Shown: positions 49,066 to 56,869 of the stretch, piece after piece
Layout: every line of letters starts with the position of its first letter
How positions within the stretch are numbered: position 1 is the first letter of the stretch
From: Psychromonas antarctica
GTDB lineage: Bacteria > Pseudomonadota > Gammaproteobacteria > Enterobacterales > Psychromonadaceae
Assembly (NCBI RefSeq): GCF_022267535.1
Contig: NZ_JAHNZV010000003.1
Span: 43,724-107,723 of the forward strand
Reading direction: 5' to 3'
Length of the DNA: 64,000 nucleotides
Position numbers and translations under genes: made by a program
Notes under the pieces: generated by a model
What the model was told of the DNA's origin: nothing
The model's database searches: none
Seen by the model: only the letters and a program-made list of their open reading frames with translations

Positions 49066-50628
49066 GTGTTTGATTTTCCCCAGTTCAGTAAGAACAGTGC
49101 AAAAAATGATATACTATCTGGTCTGACTGTTGCACTGGCATTAGTGCCAGAGGCCGTTGCATTTGCATTTGTTGCCGGTGTCGATCCTATGATAGGTCTT
49201 TACGGTGCCTTTATAGTCGGATTAGTGACCGCTGTTCTAGGTGGCAGACCAGGAATGATTTCAGGTGCAACCGGTGCCATGGCAGTGGTAATGGTATCAC
49301 TGGTTTCTGAACATGGTGTGCAATATCTATTTGCGGCAGTATTAGTGGCCGGATTGCTACAAATTTTATTTGGTGTTTTTCATTTTGGTAAATTTATCCG
49401 CATGGTGCCCCATTCAGTGATGATAGGTTTTGTTAATGGATTAGCTATTGTTATTTTCTTGGCGCAACTTGGCCAATTTAAGGTTAAAACTGCATCAGGG
49501 CAGCTTGAATGGTTACAAGGTAGTGCACTGTATATTATGCTCTGTTTAGCGCTATTGACGATGCTGATTATCCATTTTTTACCTAAACTAACCACGGCTG
49601 TACCCTCGACTTTAGTTGCAATTGTTACAGTGACGTTATTGGTTTATTTTATTCCTGCATTAGAAACTCGTACTGTTGTTGATTTTTTGCGTTCAATGTC
49701 AGGGGATGAGAATGCAACGATAGCCGGTAGTTTGCCGACGTTTGCATTACCTGCAGTGCCTTTCTCATTTGCAACGCTGCATATTATTTTGCCTTACTCA
49801 TTGATTCTTGCGGCGGTAGGGCTAATTGAATCCTTATTAACCCTGACTGTGATTGATGAAATGACCAATACACGTGGTCGAGCCAATAAAGAGTGTATTG
49901 GCCAGGGCGTATCAAATATGGTTAATGGTTTATTTGGTGGTATGGGGGGTTGTGCCATGATTGGTCAATCAATGATTAATATTAATTCCGGTGGCCGTGG
50001 CCGTTTATCGGGTATCACGGCGGCATTAGGCTTATTGGCCTTTATTTTATTCGCGTCGGATTTGATTGAGATGGTACCCCTAGCTGCGCTAGTTGGCGTG
50101 ATGTTTATCGTTGTATTGGGGACTTTCGAGTGGGCATCTTTTAAAATGATGCGCAAGGTCCCTAAAAAAGATGCATTTGTTATTTTGTTGGTTACGGCGG
50201 TGACGGTGGTGACCGATTTAGCGATAGCGGTTTTTGTCGGCGTTATTGTCTCTGCTTTGGTCTTTGCTTGGGAACATGCGCGCCGTATTCATGCAGTCAG
50301 TCAAGTTAGTGAAGATGGTAAAGAGAAGAGTTACCGTATCAATGGCCCTCTTTTCTTCGGCTCAGCTAGCAATTTCTTAGATCTGTTCGACGTTAAAAAT
50401 GATCCTCTGCATGTGATTGCTGATTTTGCAGGTTCGCGTGTGGTGGATCAATCTGCCATTGAAGCGATCAGTGTATTAACGGATCGTTATATGCGTGAAG
50501 GTAAGAAAGTTCATATTCGTCATTTGAGTCAAGACTGTCGTAAACTCTTAAATAAAGCGGGCGTATTGGTTGAAATAAACTTAGTTGAAGATCCATTCTA
50601 TAAAGTTGCATCTGACAGATTAGGCTAG
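49066..50628 (+). CDS. SulP-family anion transporter with STAS domain
   Basis: A 520-residue SLC26/SulP transporter. The start SKNSAKNDILSGLTVALALV and PEAVAFAFVAGVDPMIGLY are the SulP signature; about 11-12 membrane helices end near residue 405, and a cytoplasmic STAS domain follows (DPLHVIADFAGSRVVDQSAI). The substrate (sulfate, bicarbonate or another anion) cannot be told. The start is GTG with AGGA ten bases upstream, slightly long spacing. It ends in a strong terminator. Confidence 0.92.
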   Translation: MFDFPQFSKNSAKNDILSGLTVALALVPEAVAFAFVAGVDPMIGLYGAFIVGLVTAVLGGRPGMISGATGAMAVVMVSLVSEHGVQYLFAAVLVAGLLQILFGVFHFGKFIRMVPHSVMIGFVNGLAIVIFLAQLGQFKVKTASGQLEWLQGSALYIMLCLALLTMLIIHFLPKLTTAVPSTLVAIVTVTLLVYFIPALETRTVVDFLRSMSGDENATIAGSLPTFALPAVPFSFATLHIILPYSLILAAVGLIESLLTLTVIDEMTNTRGRANKECIGQGVSNMVNGLFGGMGGCAMIGQSMININSGGRGRLSGITAALGLLAFILFASDLIEMVPLAALVGVMFIVVLGTFEWASFKMMRKVPKKDAFVILLVTAVTVVTDLAIAVFVGVIVSALVFAWEHARRIHAVSQVSEDGKEKSYRINGPLFFGSASNFLDLFDVKNDPLHVIADFAGSRVVDQSAIEAISVLTDRYMREGKKVHIRHLSQDCRKLLNKAGVLVEINLVEDPFYKVASDRLG

Positions 50629-50687
50629 GTGTTTTTAGTTATGGTAATCTTAGCTACATAAAGATTGTACAGCACTAGAAATTAAGT

Positions 50688-50714
50688 AAAAAACAGGTCG
50701 ATTGACCTGTTTTT
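50688..50714 (+). terminator. Intrinsic terminator of the SulP gene
   Basis: AAAAAACAGGTC (50688-50699), loop GATT, then GACCTGTTTTT (50704-50714). On the opposite strand it overlaps the stop of the small ORF at 50713-50838 and also reads as stem plus T-run, so it may serve both. Confidence 0.88.
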
Positions 50715-50838
50715 ATTTATTGGAAATACGGGGTGGATGATAAGCTGCGTCACATTTTGGACTGGGAGCTGTATTTTTAGCATTCCAAACTGAAAACCAA
50801 ATTTGATTGTTGCGTAAGCGTTTTTGTTTATTTCTCAT
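50713..50838 (-). CDS. Small ORF, 41 aa, unknown
   Basis: ATG 50838 is preceded by GGAG with eight bases spacing. The 41-residue basic product begins MRNKQKRLRNNQIWFSVWNA, continues through KNTAPSPKCDAAYHPPRI and ends with SNK. It has one Cys, two Trp and several prolines in the second half. It ends exactly at the shared terminator, which supports a real gene. No family was recognised. Confidence 0.5.
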   Translation of the reverse strand: MRNKQKRLRNNQIWFSVWNAKNTAPSPKCDAAYHPPRISNK

Positions 50839-51258
50839 TATTATTACTCCTATTAGTTTTAATATAATCTAGCTGCTTAATATTACAAATAGATGATAGT
50901 TCCTTTTTTTTTGTTAGTCGAACTTGCGAAAGAACAAAGAATCTCTTTTTTTACTGTAAGATAATCAGGCTGAGTGAGCATAAGCAATATAAGTATTTAT
51001 GCAGATTGGGTTTGTTAACGAGATGCACCTTTACAAAATCGAACGACTTGGAAATACAATTTTTTTAAATTTCCAAGTGGCTTGGGAATAGTTGTGGTGT
51101 ATTGCAGCATTAAGTGATAAAAATACGGGCATAAAAATATCCTGTTTTTATCGTATAAAAATTTTGAATTATATTACTTAAATAATTTAAAAATTCGCAT
51201 TTGTCGTTTTTTGGTATTTGAGTCAATTGTTAATTTATGTAATTAGTCGAGGTAGTAA
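50839..51258. promoter_or_regulatory. pfkA upstream region with two hairpins
   Basis: A perfect 10-bp inverted repeat ACTTGGAAAT/ATTTCCAAGT spans 51046-51078; a second stem GATAAAAA/TTTTTATC spans 51116-51153. Both lie within about 215 bases of the pfkA start and could be part of its leader or be the end of another transcript. AT-rich sequence with no clear ORF. Confidence 0.4.
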
Positions 51259-52221
51259 GTGATTAAAAAAATTGGTGTTTTAACAAGTGGTGGCGATGCG
51301 CCAGGCATGAACCCTGCAGTACGAGCCGTTGTCCGTACCTGTTTAGCAAATGATATTGAGGTTTACGGTATTTACGATGGCTATGCAGGGCTTCATCAAA
51401 ATAAAATTAAAAAGATGCATCGTCATTCTGTTTCTGACATTATTAATCGCGGCGGTACTTTTTTAGGTAGTGCTCGTTTTCCTGAGTTTAAAGAGGAAAG
51501 TGTACGCAAAGAAGCGATTAAAAATTTAGAAGAACATGGCATTGAAGCACTGATCGTGATCGGTGGTGATGGTTCTTATATGGGGGCTAAAAAGCTCAGT
51601 GAAATGGGTTATCCATGTATCGGTATTCCTGGAACAATTGATAACGATATTGCAGGTACTGATTATACTATCGGTTTTATGACTGCGTTGAACACCGTTG
51701 TTGACGCTGTGGATCGCCTACGTGATACCTCTTCTTCACATAACCGTATTTCTGTTGTTGAAATAATGGGCCGTTACTGTGGTGATTTGACACTATGGGC
51801 AGCCATTGCTGGCGGCAGTGAGTATGTAATCGTACCTGAAGTTGGTTTTAACGAGGAAGAATTACTCGTACAAATTGCACGCGGCCAAGAAAAAGGTAAA
51901 AAACACGCGATTATAGCGATCACAGAACACGTGACGGATGTCACCAAGCTTGCTAAGCGAATTGAAGAGAAAACCAATTGTGAAACGCGTGCAACTGTTT
52001 TAGGACATATCCAACGTGGTGGCACACCAATGGCATTTGATCGTATTTTAGCAAGTCGCATGGGGGCTTACAGTGTTGAGTTACTAATGCAAGGTAAAAG
52101 TGCGCGTTGTATTGGTATTCAAAATGGCAAAATGGTTGATCATGATATTATTGAATGCTTGGAAGAGATGAAACGTCCATTCCGTCAAGATTTATACGAT
52201 TTATCTCAAGCTTTATTCTAG
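51259..52221 (+). CDS. pfkA: ATP-dependent 6-phosphofructokinase
   Basis: A 320-residue Pfk[21 protein letters not shown] binds [15 protein letters not shown] and [17 protein letters not shown] carry the catalytic Asp (TIDND) and fructose 6-phosphate contacts; [17 protein letters not shown] is the effector/substrate signature. The GGDGS Gly after GGD fits the ATP- rather than PPi-dependent type. The start is GTG with GAGG six bases upstream. Committed step of glycolysis, in the cytoplasm. Confidence 0.95.
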   Translation: MIKKIGVLTSGGDAPGMNPAVRAVVRTCLANDIEVYGIYDGYAGLHQNKIKKMHRHSVSDIINRGGTFLGSARFPEFKEESVRKEAIKNLEEHGIEALIVIGGDGSYMGAKKLSEMGYPCIGIPGTIDNDIAGTDYTIGFMTALNTVVDAVDRLRDTSSSHNRISVVEIMGRYCGDLTLWAAIAGGSEYVIVPEVGFNEEELLVQIARGQEKGKKHAIIAITEHVTDVTKLAKRIEEKTNCETRATVLGHIQRGGTPMAFDRILASRMGAYSVELLMQGKSARCIGIQNGKMVDHDIIECLEEMKRPFRQDLYDLSQALF

Positions 52222-52246
52222 AAAAAAGCAACCTTAAATTATGTTT

Positions 52247-52273
52247 AAAAGCCTGCCGTTTGGCGGGCTTTTT
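52247..52273 (+). terminator. Intrinsic terminator of pfkA
   Basis: AAAAGCCTGCC (52247-52257), loop GTTT, GGCGGGCTTTTT; a GC-rich stem followed by five T. It also lies just before the next gene's ribosome-binding site. Confidence 0.88.
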
Positions 52274-52292
52274 CTTATCTGGAGAATTCGCC

Positions 52293-52880
52293 ATGAAGGC
52301 CCCCGTAATCCGATATCAAGCTCTCAATGAACTTTTCTGTATTCCTGAAATAAAAACAAATGGTCGTGCATTTGATGAAATGCTGGGAATAGTTTGTGCG
52401 ATAGCGACATCTCCGACATGCATCGATTTGGCAGATTGGTTTCCACTGTTATGGGATCAGGAAATGCCGCCATCATTCAGTAATGAAAATCTCGCTGCCG
52501 ATTTTGCTGCGGCGGTGCTGCAATTTTATGATGATTGTTTAATGAGTTACCAGCAATCAACGCCTTTATCATTGCCAACTGAGCGTTGGTTAAATGAGTC
52601 TCTGCAAGTGACTGATGCAGGAAGATCATTTGCTTGCGGATATTTACTTGGCTTAACTCGGATTGAAGCGAGTTGGCAAAACCATTCATTGCAGCTGAAA
52701 TCAGATCCATTATTGCAAACAACGCAGTTATTACTCAGTAAAATGACAACAGTTAAGAGCAATGATCCACAAATGCAGTCGTTATTTATGGAGCTGCCCG
52801 ATATGCAAGAAATTATTAACGCCTTGCCTAGGTTACTAAGCGCATTAGGTAGCTTGTGTCTTTCGAAGGTGCAAGAATGA
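52293..52880 (+). CDS. UPF0149 (YecA/YgfB)-family protein
   Basis: A 195-residue mostly helical protein. FDEMLGIVCAIATSPTCIDLADWFPLLW and AAAVLQFYDDCLMSY, then GRSFACGYLLGLTRIEASW, match the UPF0149 pattern. No zinc-binding SEC-C tail, unlike longer YecA proteins. The ATG at 52293 has GGAG eight bases upstream; the longer frame overlaps pfkA and its terminator. The stop overlaps the next gene by four bases. Confidence 0.78.
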   Translation: MKAPVIRYQALNELFCIPEIKTNGRAFDEMLGIVCAIATSPTCIDLADWFPLLWDQEMPPSFSNENLAADFAAAVLQFYDDCLMSYQQSTPLSLPTERWLNESLQVTDAGRSFACGYLLGLTRIEASWQNHSLQLKSDPLLQTTQLLLSKMTTVKSNDPQMQSLFMELPDMQEIINALPRLLSALGSLCLSKVQE

Positions 52881-53605
52881 TTGAACAGCGTAGTGAAAAT
52901 TTAGCTAAGTATGCGGATTATTGCTCTTTGCACTTTGAAAATGATCAGTTTATTGTTATCAATAAACAAGCCAATATTAATTTTCATAGTGAGGATGGTG
53001 GTTTCGGTGTCGTAGTGGCGGCAGAAAAAGCACTGGGCTGCAAACTTTACAGTGTTCACCGCTTAGATAAAATGACATCTGGGTTGTTATTACTGGCTAA
53101 ATCCTCACAAATTGCTGCTCAGCTTGCGGCATTATTTGCGACGCATCAAATACAAAAATATTATTTGGCAGTTAGTGATCAAAAGCCGAAAAAAAAGCAG
53201 GGGCTTATCAAAGGAGGAATGGAAAAATCACGTCGCTCTATGTGGAAGCTGACTAAAAACAATAACAATTTGGCAATGACCCAATTTTTCAGTTACCCGC
53301 TTGAAGAGGGAAAACGTCTTTTTGTTATCAAACCGCATAGTGGGAAAACGCATCAGATTCGTGTGGCGTTAAAAAGCCTTGGCAGTGCTATTTGTGGGGA
53401 TCCGCTTTATGCAGAAAAGTCATTACAGACGCAACGATATGATCGCGGTTATTTACATGCTTATCAGCTGGACTTTTTATTCAATAAGGAAGCCTTTAGT
53501 TTTAAACTATTGCCACAATTTGGGGGGCTTTTTCGATCAGATCGTTGCTTAAGCCAACTACAAAGTATCGGCCCTGTTGCTGAATTAGCTTGGCCAAAAA
53601 TTTAA
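52877..53605 (+). CDS. RluA-family pseudouridine synthase
   Basis: A 242-residue pseudouridine synthase without an S4 domain. The catalytic Asp is in YSVHRLDKMTSGLLLLAK near residue 63; KPHSGKTHQIRVALKSLG and ICGDPLYAE are motifs II/III. The RNA target is not determined from sequence; it is shorter than RluC/RluD and fits the RluA-like clade with YKYYLA. AAGG precedes the ATG 52877, which overlaps the preceding stop (ATGA), showing coupling to the UPF0149 gene. Confidence 0.9.
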   Translation: MIEQRSENLAKYADYCSLHFENDQFIVINKQANINFHSEDGGFGVVVAAEKALGCKLYSVHRLDKMTSGLLLLAKSSQIAAQLAALFATHQIQKYYLAVSDQKPKKKQGLIKGGMEKSRRSMWKLTKNNNNLAMTQFFSYPLEEGKRLFVIKPHSGKTHQIRVALKSLGSAICGDPLYAEKSLQTQRYDRGYLHAYQLDFLFNKEAFSFKLLPQFGGLFRSDRCLSQLQSIGPVAELAWPKI

Positions 53606-53611
53606 AGTTAT

Positions 53612-53640
53612 GGGTCAATTTTAGTATGACCCTTTATTAT
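53612..53640. terminator. Hairpin between convergent RluA-type gene and xthA
   Basis: GGGTCA (53612-53617) pairs with TGACCC (53627-53632), followed by TTTATTATT. A modest stem of six base pairs, well placed for termination of the + strand gene. Confidence 0.5.
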
Positions 53641-54446
53641 TAGGCAAACTCAGTCCAAATAGGGGCATGATCAGAAGGTTTTTCTATTGCCCTTAATTCA
53701 TAATCAATCCCGGTATCAATGGTTTTATCTGCTAATTTTGCTGTTGCTAAAATAACATCAATGCGTAGTCCGCGATTATCATCAAAGCCACGAGAGCGGT
53801 AGTCAAACCAGCTATATTGGTCATTGACTTCCGGATTTAACAAGCGGAAGGTATCAGTAAAACCGAAATCCATTAACTTAGCTAGCCATTCACGTTCCTC
53901 AGGTAAAAAGCTGCATTTTTTGGTTTTTAACCAACGCTGCGCATTATGATCGCCAATGCCAATGTCTAAATCGAGTGGGGAAATATTAATATCGCCCATG
54001 ACAATAATATTATCTTCGGGGTTATGGTGTGTTTTTAAGTAGTTATTTAGATCTATATAAAACTGGCGTTTATAAGGATATTTTGTTTCATGTTCTTGGT
54101 TTTCACCTTGAGGGAAATACCCATTTAAAATGTGTGTTTTTTCACCTTGTTGATCTTCAATCGAAACCATTATCATCCGTTTTTGGTGATCCTCATTATC
54201 TGTTGGAAAACCATATTGCACTGTAATCGGTTTTTCTTTACATAACATAGCAACACCATAATGGCCTTTTTGACCGTGAAAATAGGTGTGATACCCCATT
54301 GCTTGAACTGCGTCGATAGGAAATGCATCGTTATCTACTTTTATCTCTTGTAAACCAATTATATCAGGCTGGTGTTTATCGATAATTGCTTGAAGTTGGT
54401 GAAGGCGAGCACGTAGCCCATTGATATTGAATGATATTACTTTCAT
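53640..54446 (-). CDS. xthA: Exodeoxyribonuclease III
   Basis: A 268-residue AP endonuclease/3'-5' exonuclease. [18 protein letters not shown] carries the N-terminal Asn, [13 protein letters not shown] the metal-binding Glu, [13 protein letters not shown] and SDHAPIW the catalytic Asp and His. Length fits E. coli Exo III (268 aa). The start codon follows directly on a T-run of a minus-strand terminator stem; AAGG within the stem is the only ribosome-binding candidate. Confidence 0.95.
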   Translation of the reverse strand: MKVISFNINGLRARLHQLQAIIDKHQPDIIGLQEIKVDNDAFPIDAVQAMGYHTYFHGQKGHYGVAMLCKEKPITVQYGFPTDNEDHQKRMIMVSIEDQQGEKTHILNGYFPQGENQEHETKYPYKRQFYIDLNNYLKTHHNPEDNIIVMGDINISPLDLDIGIGDHNAQRWLKTKKCSFLPEEREWLAKLMDFGFTDTFRLLNPEVNDQYSWFDYRSRGFDDNRGLRIDVILATAKLADKTIDTGIDYELRAIEKPSDHAPIWTEFA

Positions 54447-54480
54447 AAAAAAAGCCTTAATAAAAACAAATATTAAGGCT
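54446..54480 (-). terminator. Intrinsic terminator placed against the xthA start
   Basis: On the minus strand AGCCTTAATA (54480-54471), an 8-base loop, TATTAAGGCT (54462-54453) and a T-run lead directly into ATG of xthA. The stem is a perfect 10 bp. It would end transcripts from the TIGR02647 gene upstream, leaving xthA with the AAGG of the stem as its ribosome-binding site. Confidence 0.8.
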
Positions 54481-54535
54481 GAATGTACCTTGCTAAGCGT
54501 GATAACTCAACAAGCGAAGGTCAAATACCAATAAA

Positions 54536-54772
54536 TTAGCTTAAGGTTGCTAATACATGGTGAAGGTGATCAACTGTTTCTAAGCCACTATCCGTTAAAT
54601 AGCCGCCATCAGGCAAAGTAGTTAGCCCTTTTTCAAATAAAGATTTTGCAGCCTCAATGACCGTTGGAGCTGCATCATTATGTATTTTAATACCTGCTAG
54701 TTGTGATTTTTCAGGAAATTTAGCAAGCAGTTTCATTTCATCAAATAAAGCATCAGAGTAAGTTTTTATCAT
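54536..54772 (-). CDS. TIGR02647-family protein
   Basis: A 78-residue protein. FPEKSQLAGIKIHNDAAPTV followed by IEAAKSLFEKGLTTLPDGGYLTDSG and LETVDHLHHVL resembles the TIGR02647 conserved hypothetical family, which contains a likely winged-helix-like fold. Function unknown. It is upstream of xthA but separated by a terminator. Its ATG is preceded by GAGGTTAATAATAATG-like sequence with a usable GAGG. Confidence 0.78.
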   Translation of the reverse strand: MIKTYSDALFDEMKLLAKFPEKSQLAGIKIHNDAAPTVIEAAKSLFEKGLTTLPDGGYLTDSGLETVDHLHHVLATLS

Positions 54773-54920
54773 TATTATTAACCTCTTTTATTAAGCTTGG
54801 GTGTGTTTATTTATATAACCATATCTTGCCTTAAAATTGCAAATATTGGAATCAGTGAATTGGCGCTAGATCAAGCAATTAGGTAAACTATTTGCTTTAA
54901 AAAGGCAAAAAGGATATTTA

Positions 54921-55301
54921 ATGAAAATAAGCGAAATTAGTATTGCGATTGTAAGAAATTCAGAGCATTTATTTTTAATCTGTTTACGAGCAGAAGATGT
55001 ACATGAAGGCGGAAAATGGGAGTTTCCAGGGGGGAAAGTTGAACAAGGTGAAACACCTGAAATGGCGATGTGCCGAGAATTATCAGAAGAGGTGGGATTA
55101 ACTGCCCTTAACCATCAGGAATTAGATTCAGTCCGTTTTGATTACGACGATCGTAAATTGAATTTACATTTTTATTTGGTAACGCAATTCGCAGGAGAGG
55201 CGCAAGGCAGAGAAGGGCAGCCAGTCAAGTGGGTGAGTAAAGAACAGCTTGCCTTATACCCTTTCCCGGATGCCAATAAAAGTATCATTGCGAAACTTTA
55301 A
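54921..55301 (+). CDS. mutT: 8-oxo-dGTP diphosphatase MutT
   Basis: A 126-residue Nudix hydrolase. The Nudix box GGKVEQGETPEMAMCRELSEEVG lies at about residues 37-59 with all Glu residues present. WEFPGGKVE and the family length agree with MutT, which removes oxidised 8-oxo-dGTP. AAGGATATTTA precedes the ATG. It stands apart from secA, its partner in E. coli; nothing nearby suggests another substrate. Confidence 0.88.
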   Translation: MKISEISIAIVRNSEHLFLICLRAEDVHEGGKWEFPGGKVEQGETPEMAMCRELSEEVGLTALNHQELDSVRFDYDDRKLNLHFYLVTQFAGEAQGREGQPVKWVSKEQLALYPFPDANKSIIAKL

Positions 55302-55436
55302 CGGTGCTAAAAAATATGCTCGCCAGCGATTATTTGTACCAAGCGAATATTCTTGCGTGGTTCGTTTTACGTTATTCTATAAAAGCTCGCTATATTAAGC
55401 CTTTGCATGTCTATTTCTAAGGAGGGGTTGACAAGC

Positions 55437-55778
55437 TTATGCCTGCTTTGAATTATCCACTTTACCTACCTCATCATTATTTTCTGGTAGTATAAATGGC
55501 AGATTATTTTTTGTCAGCCAATTATCAATACCCGTCGCAGTGATATAAATCAACAGTTGTTGCTCTTCTATTTTTTCTAATTTGATGGTATAGGAATTCA
55601 ATCCTTCTATTTTTATTTTTTCAATGTCAATTTTTTCACGTATATAAGGGCAACGGTGACATGGTAAGGCGCAAACATTTGATACTTCACAGGTTACCGC
55701 TTCTTTAAGATCGTTAATTAACTCTTTTGAGGATAAATCCATAAAATGTACGCCTCTTGTTTGTAATAATTTAACCAC
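55437..55778 (-). CDS. Hypothetical protein with a cysteine cluster
   Basis: A 113-residue protein starting at GTG 55778, with AAAGGAG six bases upstream; another start at ATG 55742 is possible. Cysteines C30, C36, C40 and C43 (in CEVSNVCALPCHRCP) could bind a metal or cluster. The rest is beta-like and Lys/Ile-rich with no signal peptide. No family recognised. It stands alone between mutT and a gene-poor stretch. Confidence 0.6.
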   Translation of the reverse strand: MVKLLQTRGVHFMDLSSKELINDLKEAVTCEVSNVCALPCHRCPYIREKIDIEKIKIEGLNSYTIKLEKIEEQQLLIYITATGIDNWLTKNNLPFILPENNDEVGKVDNSKQA

Positions 55779-56319
55779 GATCGTCTCCTTTATAAACGTG
55801 AAAATAGTTGCGGAATATACTCGTTCATATCATTGTAGGAAGGAAAACAGGGCTTTGCTGTAAAAATATATATTTATTTAAAGTGCATGATTTAATGCAT
55901 GACGGGAATGAAAGTCAGTGGATCAAACCCTGATATTACTGAGGAACATTTTTTAAACGACGTTTGGCATCATGCGATAGTAACAATCGCTTTAGTGGCT
56001 TACGATATTTATCCTCGTGATACATATTTAGTGATAAAAATGGCCGATGGATTTTTAAGCTTATTTGCAAGTTAGCTTTCAGGAGGTATTCGCAGCCAAC
56101 CTCGCGAGGCCATATGCGGCCGATAATTTTTACTGATACATTATATCTGCTGATTGTTATCATGCAGAGCAGTTGCCGAAAAGTTCCTTAACGGAGTCTA
56201 TTTTTACATTTTTATTTTCAATAAATTTCGTTATTTTGATAAGTTCTACAAGGCATAATTCATTTATTAGCAAAGTAAACAAAGCTGAAAGCGGTAATCA
56301 CTTCGGTAAATAAAAGATA
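55779..56319. other. Gene-poor stretch beyond the broken efflux gene
   Basis: Contains a possible ORF (see next entry) and otherwise no supported gene. It lies directly beyond the truncated efflux gene, so it could include decayed remains of the lost C-terminal part; I could not match any segment to a TolC-type sequence. Confidence 0.35.
55936..56163 (-). CDS. Possible 75-aa ORF, weakly supported
   Basis: ATG 56163 opens a 75-residue frame with MITISRYNVSVKIIGRIWP and a very basic end (RKPLKRLLLSHDAKRRLKN). No ribosome-binding site is apparent upstream, and an in-frame stop lies a few codons before. Could be a remnant of a larger gene. Not recognised. Confidence 0.25.
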   Translation of the reverse strand: MITISRYNVSVKIIGRIWPREVGCEYLLKANLQISLKIHRPFLSLNMYHEDKYRKPLKRLLLSHDAKRRLKNVPQ

Positions 56320-56853
56320 TCACTTGAAATTTTTTGGGTACTCTCTGTCTTCATAGCTTGCTCTCGCGGCCCATTCATTTGCATCGGCATCGACACGTCG
56401 CCAAAGGGCCAATTCATAGTTGAGGGACAAATTCGAAGCAAAGTTACTATTTGATGCGTTATAATCAATATCATATTCAAATGAGGAATCATGAGAAAAA
56501 CTCACTGTTGGTACTTTATTATTTTCACTAGTGCCAGCCTCTAATAGCGCTTTTCTTAAAGTAAGCGTCGCTTTTGCTAAATCACTATTTGATTGAAGCA
56601 CTTGCTCGATCAAGCTATTTAACTGCGTGTCCTCAAATAAAGTCCACCACTTGTCAGAATGTTCAATTGTATTGCTACTCTGCGCTTCTGCTTTAGCATC
56701 TTCATTGGGCAAAAGTCCTTCAGACCAGTGTGCAGGTGTTTCTAATTCTGGTTGTTGATAGTCACTGCGCATGGAACTAAATCCAAATAGCGAAATAACG
56801 CATACCATCATGGTGATAGGGGTTTTACTTCTTATTTTAATAGTCGTTTTCAT
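56320..56853 (-). pseudogene. Truncated NodT/TolC-type outer-membrane efflux protein
   Basis: About 177 residues where complete family members have about 460. The N-terminal part has YQQPELETPAHWSE, SDKWWTLFEDTQLNSLIEQVL and NSDLAKATLTLRKALLEAGTSE, typical of the outer-membrane factor of tripartite pumps. The expected lipobox Cys is absent: the segment before YQQP reads GFSSMRSD. Only the first part of the second motif region remains (NYELALWRRVDADANEW) before an early stop. The ATG at 56853 has AAGGA upstream. It follows macB by 17 bases, so the pump may have lost its own outer-membrane partner. Confidence 0.75.
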
Positions 56854-56869
56854 TTTATTTTCCTTGCCC

